Assembly (NCBI RefSeq): GCF_021601625.1
Contig: NZ_BQHR01000002.1
Span: forward strand, 124,001-188,000
Direction: 5' to 3'
DNA length: 64,000 bases
Source: Pseudomonas paraglycinae
GTDB lineage: Bacteria > Pseudomonadota > Gammaproteobacteria > Pseudomonadales > Pseudomonadaceae
Positions 39,621 to 47,078 of the stretch are shown here, in pieces. Each line of letters opens with the position of its first letter. Positions within the stretch are counted from its first letter, which is position 1. The translations under genes and the position numbers were made by a program. Under the pieces are notes generated by a model. The model saw only the letters and a list, made by a program, of their open reading frames with translations, made no database searches and was not told the DNA's origin.

Positions 39621-39639
39621 TCATCCCATGATTGGATGA
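39621..39639. promoter_or_regulatory. Candidate operator of the FadR-type regulator
   Basis: TCATCC-CATGATT-GGATGA is a perfect 6-bp inverted repeat, 14 bases before the regulator start. Location and symmetry suit autoregulation by a dimeric GntR-type protein. Confidence 0.4.
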
Positions 39640-39652
39640 CAGGGCGAATTTC

Positions 39653-40312
39653 ATGTCAGAAAACTCATTATTGATAAAACGATCCCTAGTCGATCAGGCC
39701 CTGGATCAATTGCGACAACGCATCACCGATGGCACGTGGCAGGTCGGTCAGCGTTTGCCGACCGAGCCCGAGCTGTGCGCCGAGCTCGGCATCAGCCGCA
39801 ACACCGTGCGCGAGGCGATGCGGGTGCTGGCGTTTTCCGGGTTGATCGAAATCCGTCAGGGTGACGGCAGTTACCTGCGGGCGGTGGTCGATCCGATGGA
39901 CACGCTCAAGGCGCTGTCCAAATGCTCGCTGGACCAGGCCCGGGAAACCCGGCACATCCTTGAAGTCGAGGCCATCGGCCTGGCGGCCTTGCGCCGGACC
40001 GATGAAGACCTCGTCGCGTTGCGCGAGGCGCTGGGTGTCGCCGGCAGCCACTACCACGGCGACCTCGACAGTTACATCCGCTGCGATCTGGTCTTCCACC
40101 GCCGTCTGGTGGATGCCGCGCACAACCCGACCCTCAGCGAGCTGTATCGCTATTTTTCCAGCATCGTTGGCGCGCAATTGCGCCAGACCCTGAACATCGT
40201 CCCCCGTCGACAGGAAGTCTTCGATTTGCACGTCGCCTTGCTTGAGGCCGTCGAGCAGCGCGATCCGGAGCGGGCCAAAGCCCTGTCGAGGCAATTGATC
40301 AATGAACCCTGA
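39653..40312 (+). CDS. GntR/FadR family (FCD domain) transcriptional regulator
   Basis: The 219-residue protein has an N-terminal winged helix (GQRLPTEPELCAELGISRNTVREAMRVLAFSGLIEIRQGDGSYL) and a C-terminal all-helical FCD ligand domain (CDLVFHRRLVDAAHNPTLSELY). The ATG at 39653 is preceded by AGGG. The stop overlaps the start of the MFS gene, so it probably controls that transporter in response to a small carboxylate or related ligand. The ligand is unknown. Confidence 0.88.
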   Translation: MSENSLLIKRSLVDQALDQLRQRITDGTWQVGQRLPTEPELCAELGISRNTVREAMRVLAFSGLIEIRQGDGSYLRAVVDPMDTLKALSKCSLDQARETRHILEVEAIGLAALRRTDEDLVALREALGVAGSHYHGDLDSYIRCDLVFHRRLVDAAHNPTLSELYRYFSSIVGAQLRQTLNIVPRRQEVFDLHVALLEAVEQRDPERAKALSRQLINEP

Positions 40313-41606
40313 AACCGAGAAAACCATGTCCCGCCCCGAAGCCGTCAACGCCCCCAAACGCACCGCCGAGCTCGAGGAGTTGTTGATCGACGCCGAAGCC
40401 GATGACGAGCAGGTGCAGCAAAGCCATCCGCTGGTGCGTCGCCCGTGGCTGTTGCTGCTGGGGTTGATTCTGGTGGCGCTGAACCTGCGACCGGCGCTGT
40501 CGAGCATGGCGCCGCTGCTCAGTGAGGTGTCGAAAAGCCTTGGCTTGTCAGCTGCTCAGGCAGGATTGCTGACGACGTTGCCGGTGCTTTGCCTCGGTCT
40601 GTTCGCTCCGCTGGCCCCGATACTTGCGCGGCGTTTCGGTGCCGAGCGGGTGGTCTTGGGAATTCTGCTGACACTGGCCGGCGGCATCATCCTGCGCAGC
40701 AATTTCGGTGAAATCGGTCTGTTCGCCGGCAGCGTGCTGGGCGGCGCGAGCATCGGCATCATCGGCGTGTTGCTGCCGGGCATCGTCAAGCGTGACTTCG
40801 CCAAGCATGCCGGCACCATGACCGGTGTCTACACCATGGCTCTGTGTCTGGGCGCGGCGATGGCGGCGGGCTCCACCGTGCCGCTGAGCGAGCACTTCGA
40901 CCACAGCTGGGCCATGGGCCTGGGTTTCTGGGTGATTCCGGCGCTGGTGGCGGCAGTGTTCTGGCTGCCGCAAATCGGCCAGAAGCACGGCGCGCACAAT
41001 GTCGCGTATCGAGTGCGTGGTCTGTTGCGTGATCCGCTGGCCTGGCAGGTGACCTTGTACATGGGCCTGCAATCGTCGCTGGCCTACATCGTGTTCGGCT
41101 GGTTGCCGTCGATCCTTATCGGTCGCGGGCTGACGCCGACCCAGGCCGGCCTGGTGCTGTCCGGTTCGGTGATCATCCAGCTCGCCAGCTCCCTGGCGGC
41201 ACCGTGGCTGGCCACGCGCGGCAAGGATCAGCGGCTGGCGATCGTGGTGGTGATGGCGCTGACCCTCGGCGGTCTGTTCGGTTGCCTCTATGCGCCGATC
41301 GAAGGGTTGTGGGGCTGGGCGATCCTGCTGGGCCTGGGGCAGGGCGGTACGTTCAGCCTGGCGCTGACCCTGATCGTGCTTCGCTCACGGGATTCCCATG
41401 TCGCGGCGAACCTGTCGAGCATGTCCCAGGGCTTCGGCTACACCCTCGCATCCATGGGGCCGTTCGCGGTCGGCGTGGTGCATGACTGGACCGGAGGCTG
41501 GAACGCCGTGGGCTGGATCTTCGGCATTATCGGTGCCGGGGCAATCCTCGCCGGCCTCGGTGCCGGACGTGCGTTGTACGTGCAGGTGGTCAGCGAAAAG
41601 GTCTGA
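40302..41606 (+). CDS. MFS transporter, CynX/NimT family
   Basis: The 434-residue protein has a hydrophilic N-terminus of about 45 residues and then 12 membrane segments, beginning PWLLLLGLILVALNLRPALSSMAPLL, the CynX-family hallmark. The family includes cyanate and nitroimidazole-associated transporters. No cyanase gene is nearby, so cyanate transport is not supported. The ATG at 40302 overlaps the regulator; an ATG at 40326 is an alternative. It is cotranscribed with the FadR-type regulator. Confidence 0.85.
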   Translation: MNPETEKTMSRPEAVNAPKRTAELEELLIDAEADDEQVQQSHPLVRRPWLLLLGLILVALNLRPALSSMAPLLSEVSKSLGLSAAQAGLLTTLPVLCLGLFAPLAPILARRFGAERVVLGILLTLAGGIILRSNFGEIGLFAGSVLGGASIGIIGVLLPGIVKRDFAKHAGTMTGVYTMALCLGAAMAAGSTVPLSEHFDHSWAMGLGFWVIPALVAAVFWLPQIGQKHGAHNVAYRVRGLLRDPLAWQVTLYMGLQSSLAYIVFGWLPSILIGRGLTPTQAGLVLSGSVIIQLASSLAAPWLATRGKDQRLAIVVVMALTLGGLFGCLYAPIEGLWGWAILLGLGQGGTFSLALTLIVLRSRDSHVAANLSSMSQGFGYTLASMGPFAVGVVHDWTGGWNAVGWIFGIIGAGAILAGLGAGRALYVQVVSEKV

Positions 41607-41613
41607 TACGCAC

Positions 41614-41652
41614 ACACTGTCGGTATTCGGAATGCGAATGCCGATAGTGTTT
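41614..41652 (+). terminator. Terminator-like stem after the CynX-family gene
   Basis: A 16-bp stem with two G-T pairs (arms ACACTGTCGGTATTCG and CGAATGCCGATAGTGT) closes a five-base loop and leads into TTC. Confidence 0.6.
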
Positions 41653-41706
41653 CGGGCGTTTGCGGATTATCGTGCTGGCAATCTGTACCTTTCCTGGAGA
41701 TTGCCC

Positions 41707-42180
41707 ATGAGTGAAGAAGCCCACAGCGCCCTGATCACCCGTTTCTACCAGGCTTTCCAGCGCCTCGACGCCGAGGCCATGGCCGCCTGCTACACCGACG
41801 ACGTAGTGTTCAGCGATCCGGCCTTCGGCGAGTTGCGCGGCCGCGATGCCGGCGACATGTGGCGCATGCTCACTACCCGCGCCAAGGACTTCTCCCTGAC
41901 CTTCGACAACGTCCGCGCCGACGAGCGCAGCGGCGGCGCCCACTGGGTAGCGACGTACCTGTTCAGCCAGACCGGCAACATCGTCATCAACGACATCCAG
42001 GCACGTTTCGTCTTCCGTGACGGCAAGATCTGCGAACACCACGACTACTTCGACCTGTGGCGCTGGTCGCGCCAGGCGCTGGGCTTCAAGGGCCTGCTCC
42101 TTGGCTGGACGCCGCTGGTGCGCAACGCCGTCCGCGCCCAGGCGCTGAAAGGGCTGAAGGCATTTCAGGCGAGTCGCTGA
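41707..42180 (+). CDS. NTF2-like (SnoaL) family protein
   Basis: The 157-residue single-domain protein has the SnoaL signature: ALITRFYQAFQRLDAEAMAACYTDDVVFSDPAFGELRG, then a sheet ending KICEHHDYFDLWRWSRQAL. Proteins of this type bind small hydrophobic ligands or catalyse isomerisation or hydration. Acidic and His residues line the predicted pocket, but no reaction can be assigned. It lies between two terminator-like elements and is probably monocistronic. Confidence 0.75.
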   Translation: MSEEAHSALITRFYQAFQRLDAEAMAACYTDDVVFSDPAFGELRGRDAGDMWRMLTTRAKDFSLTFDNVRADERSGGAHWVATYLFSQTGNIVINDIQARFVFRDGKICEHHDYFDLWRWSRQALGFKGLLLGWTPLVRNAVRAQALKGLKAFQASR

Positions 42181-42219
42181 TAAGATCGCGGCCTGTTTTC
42201 CTTACGCCTGAATTGTCCC

Positions 42220-42522
42220 GTGACCAGCCTTAGCGAAAATCCTCTCGATGCCGACGTTCCAGTGAGCAAGTCCTGGTTCGTCTACCTCGTACGCGCCGCC
42301 AACGGTTCGCTGTACTGCGGGATCAGCGATGATCCCGTGCGCCGTTTCGCCAAGCACCAGAGCGGCAAGGGCGCACGGTTCTTTCTCTCAAGCCCGGCGA
42401 TGGCGCTGGTCTACACCGAGCGTTGTCGCGACAAGGGTGATGCGTTGCGCCAGGAGCGGTTGATCAAGAAGCTCAGGAAGAGTGCGAAGGAGTGTCTGGT
42501 GGCGTCTTATCGGCACGACTGA
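42220..42522 (+). CDS. GIY-YIG nuclease-superfamily protein (YhbQ/UPF0213-like)
   Basis: The 100-residue protein has the GIY-YIG core [37 protein letters not shown], with the YVY...YCG pair and the conserved Arg, and ends in a basic tail. Related small proteins act on branched or damaged DNA. The GTG start is the longest reading. The core begins near residue 20, so a slightly later start is possible. Confidence 0.85.
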   Translation: MTSLSENPLDADVPVSKSWFVYLVRAANGSLYCGISDDPVRRFAKHQSGKGARFFLSSPAMALVYTERCRDKGDALRQERLIKKLRKSAKECLVASYRHD

Positions 42523-42586
42523 ATGAGTCCTCGAACTTTTAGATATCCCTCTCGTGGAGGCGGCACGTTGCATAAACGACAGGCAA

Positions 42587-42616
42587 GAAAAAACCGCCCT
42601 TGCAGGCGGTTTTTTC
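42587..42616. terminator. Bidirectional intrinsic terminator
   Basis: AAAAAACCGCC and GGCGGTTTTTT form an 11-bp stem with a six-base loop, giving T-runs on both strands. Confidence 0.88.
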
Positions 42617-42799
42617 TATAAACCTCGGTTTGCGGCCGGGGGTTATTGCATCTCACTGGATACACTGGCGCAGCTGAAGACTATTCGCCTTTGCGCCCAT
42701 TATCAACCTGACTGATCAGTTCCCATCAGCCGGATCCGTAGGCTGCGAACGAATTGCGCGCTAAGCTGCTGGCTCACTTTCTGTGCGGCGGAGCCGAGC

Positions 42800-43735
42800 A
42801 TGTCCGAGTTGATTCTGCATCATTACCCGACCTCTCCATTCGCCGAAAAGGCCCGGCTGCTGTTGGGTTTCAAGGGCCTGTCCTGGCGCTCGGTGCACAT
42901 CTCGCCGGTGATGCCGAAACCGGACCTGACCGCCCTGACAGGTGGCTACCGCAAGACTCCGGTGCTGCAGATCGGCGCCGACATCTATTGCGACACCGCG
43001 CTGATCGCCCGCCGCCTCGAGCAGGAGAAGGCTCAGCCTTCGTTCTTCCCGGAAGGTCAGGAAATGATTGCCGCCAGTTTTGCCGCCTGGGCCGATTCGG
43101 TGGTGTTCCAGCACGCGGTGAGCCTGGTGTTCCAGCCGGAATCGGTGGCAGTGCGTTTCGGCAAATTGCCGCCGGAAGCGATCAAGGCGTTCCTTGCCGA
43201 TCGGGCCGGACTGTTCAGTGGTGGCAGCGCAACCAAGCTTTCAGCGGAGCAGGCCAAGCACAATTGGCCGACACTCATGGCGCGTCTGGAGCAACAGTTG
43301 CAGCGCGAAGACGGTGACTTCCTGTTCGGCGAGCCGTCGATTGCCGACTTCGCCATGGCCCATCCGCTGTGGTTCCTCAAGGCCACGCACGTGACGGCGC
43401 CCTTGGTGGATGCTTATCCGGCGGTCTCGGCTTGGCTGGGGCGTGTGCTCGGTTTTGGCCATGGCGCGGCCAGCGAGATGAGCTCCGAAGAAGCACTGGA
43501 TATCGTGCGCTGTTCGAAGCCAGCGGCGTTGCCGGACGAAGAGTTCACTGATCCAAACGGGTTCGTGGCCGGTCAGCAGGTGCTGATCGCAGCGACAGAC
43601 TACGGCGTTGATCCGGTGGCCGGTGAGCTGGTGTTTGCCGGTCGCGAGGAGCTAATCCTGCGCCGTGAAGACGAGCGAGGCGGGTTGGTGCATGTGCACT
43701 TCCCGCGTTTCGGTTTCCGAATCGAGAAACGCTGA
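42800..43735 (+). CDS. Glutathione S-transferase family protein with C-terminal extension
   Basis: The 311-residue protein has an N-terminal thioredoxin-like GST domain (ILHHYPTSPFAEKARLLLGF, with Ser of T-S-P-F as the likely glutathione-activating residue; KTPVLQIGADIYCDTALIARRLE). A helical GST C-domain runs to about residue 205. A further segment of about 105 residues (DEEFTDPNGFVAGQQVLIAATDYGVDPVAGELVFAGREELIL) is beta-rich and lies outside the canonical fold. Substrate unknown. Confidence 0.85.
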   Translation: MSELILHHYPTSPFAEKARLLLGFKGLSWRSVHISPVMPKPDLTALTGGYRKTPVLQIGADIYCDTALIARRLEQEKAQPSFFPEGQEMIAASFAAWADSVVFQHAVSLVFQPESVAVRFGKLPPEAIKAFLADRAGLFSGGSATKLSAEQAKHNWPTLMARLEQQLQREDGDFLFGEPSIADFAMAHPLWFLKATHVTAPLVDAYPAVSAWLGRVLGFGHGAASEMSSEEALDIVRCSKPAALPDEEFTDPNGFVAGQQVLIAATDYGVDPVAGELVFAGREELILRREDERGGLVHVHFPRFGFRIEKR

Positions 43736-43742
43736 AACAACT

Positions 43743-43766
43743 GAGGGAGCCGATTGGCTCCCTCGT
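43743..43766. terminator. Hairpin between convergent genes
   Basis: GAGGGAGCC and GGCTCCCTC form a perfect 9-bp stem around GATT, with a broken T-run after it. It likely ends both the GST and the glutaredoxin transcripts. Confidence 0.6.
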
Positions 43767-44117
43767 TCATTTCAGTGCAGCGAGAATCTCGTCCGGATCA
43801 AACCCGCGAATCAACGTGCCATTGACGTCGATCAGCGGAATCCCGCGTCCGCCCAGCGCTTCGTACGCCTTGCGTGCCTCGGCATCCTTCTCGATATCGA
43901 ATTCCTTGAACGGAATGCCTTTCTGATCGAGAAAGCGCTTGGTCTGCTTGCAGTAGCCGCACCAGTCCGTGGCGTACAGCACGACATGGGCGTTGGCGCG
44001 GACTTGCTCGGACGCCATCTGCGACGGGTTGAAGAGCCGCTCGATCTTGCCCCAGTTCTGATAGACCACGACCACCAGCAGAACCAGCAGAACCTTTTTC
44101 AGCACATTGCCGAGCAT
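43767..44117 (-). CDS. Membrane-anchored glutaredoxin-like protein
   Basis: The 116-residue protein has an N-terminal membrane anchor (LKKVLLVLLVVVVYQNW) and a glutaredoxin fold with the redox motif C-G-Y-C in LYATDWCGYCKQTKRF and the cis-Pro stretch RGIPLIDVNG. The anchor places the domain at the inner membrane, probably on the periplasmic side. Its start overlaps the yejK stop by one base (TGATG), so the two genes are translationally coupled. The redox partner is unknown. Confidence 0.85.
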   Translation of the reverse strand: MLGNVLKKVLLVLLVVVVYQNWGKIERLFNPSQMASEQVRANAHVVLYATDWCGYCKQTKRFLDQKGIPFKEFDIEKDAEARKAYEALGGRGIPLIDVNGTLIRGFDPDEILAALK

Positions 44118-45121
44118 CAGTTGCGACGCTTCAACTGATCGGTGAGCGAGGTCGGCAGGCCTTTGATGACCAGCGTCCCGGCCTCTTCGTCGTATTCGAT
44201 CTTCGAGCCCAGCAGGTGGGCTTCGAAGCTGATCGACAGGCCTTCGGCGCGACCAGTGAAGCGGCGGAACTGGTTGAGCGTGCGTTTATCCGCCGGAATC
44301 TCCGGCGACAGGCCGTAATCCTTGTTGCGGATGTGATCGTAGAAGGCTTTCGGGCGCTCTTCGTCGATCAGCTCCGAGAGTTCTTCCAGGCCCATGGGTT
44401 CGCCAAGCTTGGCCTGGCTGCTGGCGTAGTCGACCAGGGTCTTGGTCTTCTCGCGGGCGGAATCTTCCGGCAGGTCTTCGCTCTCGACGAAGTCGCTGAA
44501 GGCCTTGAGCAGGGTGCGGGTTTCGCCCGGGCCATCGACGCCTTCCTGGCAGCCGATGAAGTCGCGGAAGTACTCCGAAACCTTCTTGCCGTTCTTGCCC
44601 TTGATGAACGAGATGTACTGCTTGGACTGCTTGTTGTTCTGCCACTCTGAAACGTTGATCCGCGCCGCCAGGTGCAGTTGACCGAGGTCGAGGTGGCGCG
44701 ACGGGGTCACGTCCAGTTGATCGGTCACCGCCACGCCTTCGCTGTGGTGCAGCAGGGCGATGGCCAGGTAATCGGTCATGCCTTGCTGATAGTGGGCGAA
44801 CAACACATGGCCGCCGACCGACAGGTTCGACTCTTCCATCAGCTTTTGCAGGTGTTCGACCGCGACTTTGCTGAACGCGGTGAAGTCCTTGCCGCCTTCC
44901 ATGTACTCCTTCAGCCAGCCGCTGAACGGGAACGCACCGGACTCCGGATGGAACAGGCCCCAGGCTTTGCCCTGTTTGGCGTTATAGCTCTCGTTGAGAT
45001 CGGCGAGCATGTTCTCGATGGCTGCGGACTCAGCCAGTTCGGAGTCACGGGCGTGCAGGACTGCGGGTGTGCCGTCGGGTTTTTTGTCGATCAAATGGAC
45101 GATGCAATGACGGATCGGCAT
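44117..45121 (-). CDS. yejK: Nucleoid-associated protein YejK/NdpA
   Basis: The 334-residue protein starts [17 protein letters not shown] and matches the NdpA family throughout ([41 protein letters not shown]). The family is nucleoid-associated in enterobacteria, and its molecular action is poorly defined. The ATG at 45121 is chosen; the upstream in-frame stretch is unrelated in composition. It is followed by the coupled glutaredoxin gene. Confidence 0.92.
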   Translation of the reverse strand: MPIRHCIVHLIDKKPDGTPAVLHARDSELAESAAIENMLADLNESYNAKQGKAWGLFHPESGAFPFSGWLKEYMEGGKDFTAFSKVAVEHLQKLMEESNLSVGGHVLFAHYQQGMTDYLAIALLHHSEGVAVTDQLDVTPSRHLDLGQLHLAARINVSEWQNNKQSKQYISFIKGKNGKKVSEYFRDFIGCQEGVDGPGETRTLLKAFSDFVESEDLPEDSAREKTKTLVDYASSQAKLGEPMGLEELSELIDEERPKAFYDHIRNKDYGLSPEIPADKRTLNQFRRFTGRAEGLSISFEAHLLGSKIEYDEEAGTLVIKGLPTSLTDQLKRRN

Positions 45122-45517
45122 AGGCTTCTCGGCTGGTGGAAGGGAGGAGGGCGGGCTCCCCCGAAAAAGCGCCCAGTGTACCGCAACCACTGGATTTGGC
45201 GCGGGGTGAAGGGCAAATCCGGGTCACCCGACGGCCCTTATGCATTTATTTACCGATTTAGCGCAATAAACCTGACCATTTGGCTAGCTAGAGGCGGATA
45301 TTTCCTTGTCTCTGTGCTAGTTTTGCCCGGTCTTGTGCGAAGTCACCGCGACAAGCATGCATTCAGCTTTTGTCAGGTCGAACCAAACCTTGATTTCGGC
45401 ATCTATAACCCCGACTCGTCGTGGTTATCGCCGAGGGTGCCAGATCCAGAAGATCGGGCTCGATGGCTGACACTGCACTCTGCAATCCATATGAATTTGA
45501 TAGGGAAGGAACACTAC
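45122..45517. other. Noncoding gap between yejK and the HU gene
   Basis: About 400 bases separate two divergently transcribed nucleoid-protein genes. No supported gene is present. It presumably contains both promoters. I found no sigma-70 pair good enough to report. Confidence 0.5.
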
Positions 45518-45799
45518 ATGGCTCTTACTAAAGACCAACTGATCGCCGACATCGCTGAAGCTATCGACGCGCCGAAAACCACCGCGCGTAACGCTCTGGA
45601 CCAACTGGGCCAAATCGTTGCCGATCAGCTGGAAAACGGCGGCGAAATCACCTTGCCAGGTATCGGCAAGCTGAAAGTGACCGAGCGTCCTGCCCGCACT
45701 GGCCGTAACCCATCGACTGGCGCTGCCATCGAAATCCCTGCCAAGAAAGTGATCAAGCTGGTTGTGGCCAAAGGCCTGACCGACGCTGTGAACAAGTAA
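45518..45799 (+). CDS. HU-family DNA-binding protein
   Basis: The 93-residue histone-like protein has the family pattern: MALTKDQLIADIAEAI, the hydrophobic core EITLPGIGKLKVTERPAR and the DNA-intercalating R-N-P in the beta-arm (TGRNPSTGAAIEIPA). It bends and compacts DNA as a dimer. GGGAAGGA precedes the ATG, and a strong terminator follows. Pseudomonas has several HU genes. The valS neighbourhood suggests the form called hupN in P. putida, but sequence alone does not settle this. Confidence 0.94.
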   Translation: MALTKDQLIADIAEAIDAPKTTARNALDQLGQIVADQLENGGEITLPGIGKLKVTERPARTGRNPSTGAAIEIPAKKVIKLVVAKGLTDAVNK

Positions 45800-45810
45800 G
45801 ACGCAGCGAT

Positions 45811-45851
45811 AAAAAAACCGTGCACCGGAGCGATCCGGGCACGGTTTTTTT
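45811..45851 (+). terminator. Terminator of the HU gene
   Basis: A long stem (ACCGTGC / GCACGGT extended by CCGGA / TCCGG, with one bulged A) is flanked by A- and T-runs, so it may work in both directions. Confidence 0.88.
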
Positions 45852-45922
45852 GTGCCTGCCGATTGTGTTTCAGCAGTGGCGGCGGCTGCTTTGCGCTCAA
45901 GCGCCGCCCCGGTTGAAACGTC

Positions 45923-46945
45923 TTACTTGCGAACCCAGCGTTCGCGCCGCCAGATCTGCTGTTCGGACTTGGTCTGGAAGGTCCAGGCGACGAAGCGACT
46001 CTGTTTCTGCCCCTGGGACATTTCCACCACCTGGCTTTCCAGCGCGCCGGCCTTTTTCAGTGCGGTTTCGATGGCAGGCAGGTTCGAAGCTTTCGAGACC
46101 AGGGTGCTGAACCACAACACCTTGTGCGCAAAATTCGCACTTTCGGCGATCAGTTGCGTCACGAAACGCGCTTCGCCGCCCTCACACCACAGCTCGGCCG
46201 ACTGACCGCCGAAGTTCAGCACCGGCAGTTTGCGTTTCGGATCGGCCTTGCCCAGGGCTCGCCATTTACGCTCGCTGCCCTTGGTGGCTTCTTCCATCGA
46301 CGCGTGGAACGGCGGGTTGCACATGGTCAGGTCAAAGCGCTCGCCGGGCTCCAGCAGGCCGATCAGGATGTGCTTGCGGTTTTCCTGCTGGCGCAGCTGG
46401 ATGACCTTGTTCAAGTCGTTGGACTGGACGATGGCCCTGGCAGCAGCCACGGCGGTCGGATCGATCTCCGAGCCCAGGAAGTGCCAGCGATATTCGCTGT
46501 TACCGATCAGCGGGTACACGCAGTTGGCGCCCATGCCGATATCCAGCACGTTGACGATGGCGCCGCGCGGAACCACGCCGTCGTTGTTGCTGGCCAGCAG
46601 GTCAGCCAGGAAGTGGATGTAGTCGGCGCGGCCCGGCACCGGCGGGCACAGATAATCGGCCGGGATGTCCCAATGCTGGATGCCGTAGAACGATTTGAGC
46701 AACGCCCGGTTGAACACACGCACTGCATCGGGACTGGCGAAGTCGATGCTTTCCTTGCCGTACGGGTTGGTGATCACGAACTTCGCCAGTTCCGGCGTGG
46801 TCTTGATCAGCGCCGGGAAGTCGTAACGACCCTGATGGCGATTGCGCGGGTGCAGGCTGGCCTCTTTACGCGGCGCCACGGGCTTGGCCGGGGTGGCGGA
46901 GTCAGGCTTCTTGCGCGCAGGTTTCGGTGTGCGTGGGGCGTTCAT
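45923..46945 (-). CDS. rlmF: RlmF, 23S rRNA (adenine-1618-N6)-methyltransferase
   Basis: The 340-residue enzyme has a basic Pro/Lys-rich N-terminus of about 45 residues ([12 protein letters not shown]). The RlmF core follows with [15 protein letters not shown], the AdoMet-binding [14 protein letters not shown] and the catalytic NPPFH motif. It methylates A1618 of 23S rRNA. The ATG at 46945 is chosen because the upstream extension reads as noncoding and the basic tail fits the family. Confidence 0.93.
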   Translation of the reverse strand: MNAPRTPKPARKKPDSATPAKPVAPRKEASLHPRNRHQGRYDFPALIKTTPELAKFVITNPYGKESIDFASPDAVRVFNRALLKSFYGIQHWDIPADYLCPPVPGRADYIHFLADLLASNNDGVVPRGAIVNVLDIGMGANCVYPLIGNSEYRWHFLGSEIDPTAVAAARAIVQSNDLNKVIQLRQQENRKHILIGLLEPGERFDLTMCNPPFHASMEEATKGSERKWRALGKADPKRKLPVLNFGGQSAELWCEGGEARFVTQLIAESANFAHKVLWFSTLVSKASNLPAIETALKKAGALESQVVEMSQGQKQSRFVAWTFQTKSEQQIWRRERWVRK

Positions 46946-47030
46946 GGGCGTGGTCGATTCGGGTAGGGCTGAAAGTGGCAGCCATTGTCCCACAGGGAGC
47001 CGTGTTGTTGGCCGGAAAAGTGCCGGGCAC

Positions 47031-47063
47031 AAAAAAGGGAGGCCGTTGCGGGCCTCCCTTTTT
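47031..47063. terminator. Terminator downstream of valS
   Basis: GGGAGGCC and GGCCTCCC, extended by A/T runs, form a perfect 13-bp stem around a six-base loop. On the minus strand it ends in TTTTTT. Confidence 0.85.
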
Positions 47064-47078
47064 CAGTGCGATTTGCCG

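Noticed and set aside
45122-45517. Possible small RNA or promoter for the HU gene
   Set aside because: Several TTG and TATAA fragments occur but none with proper spacing; nothing supports a defined element.
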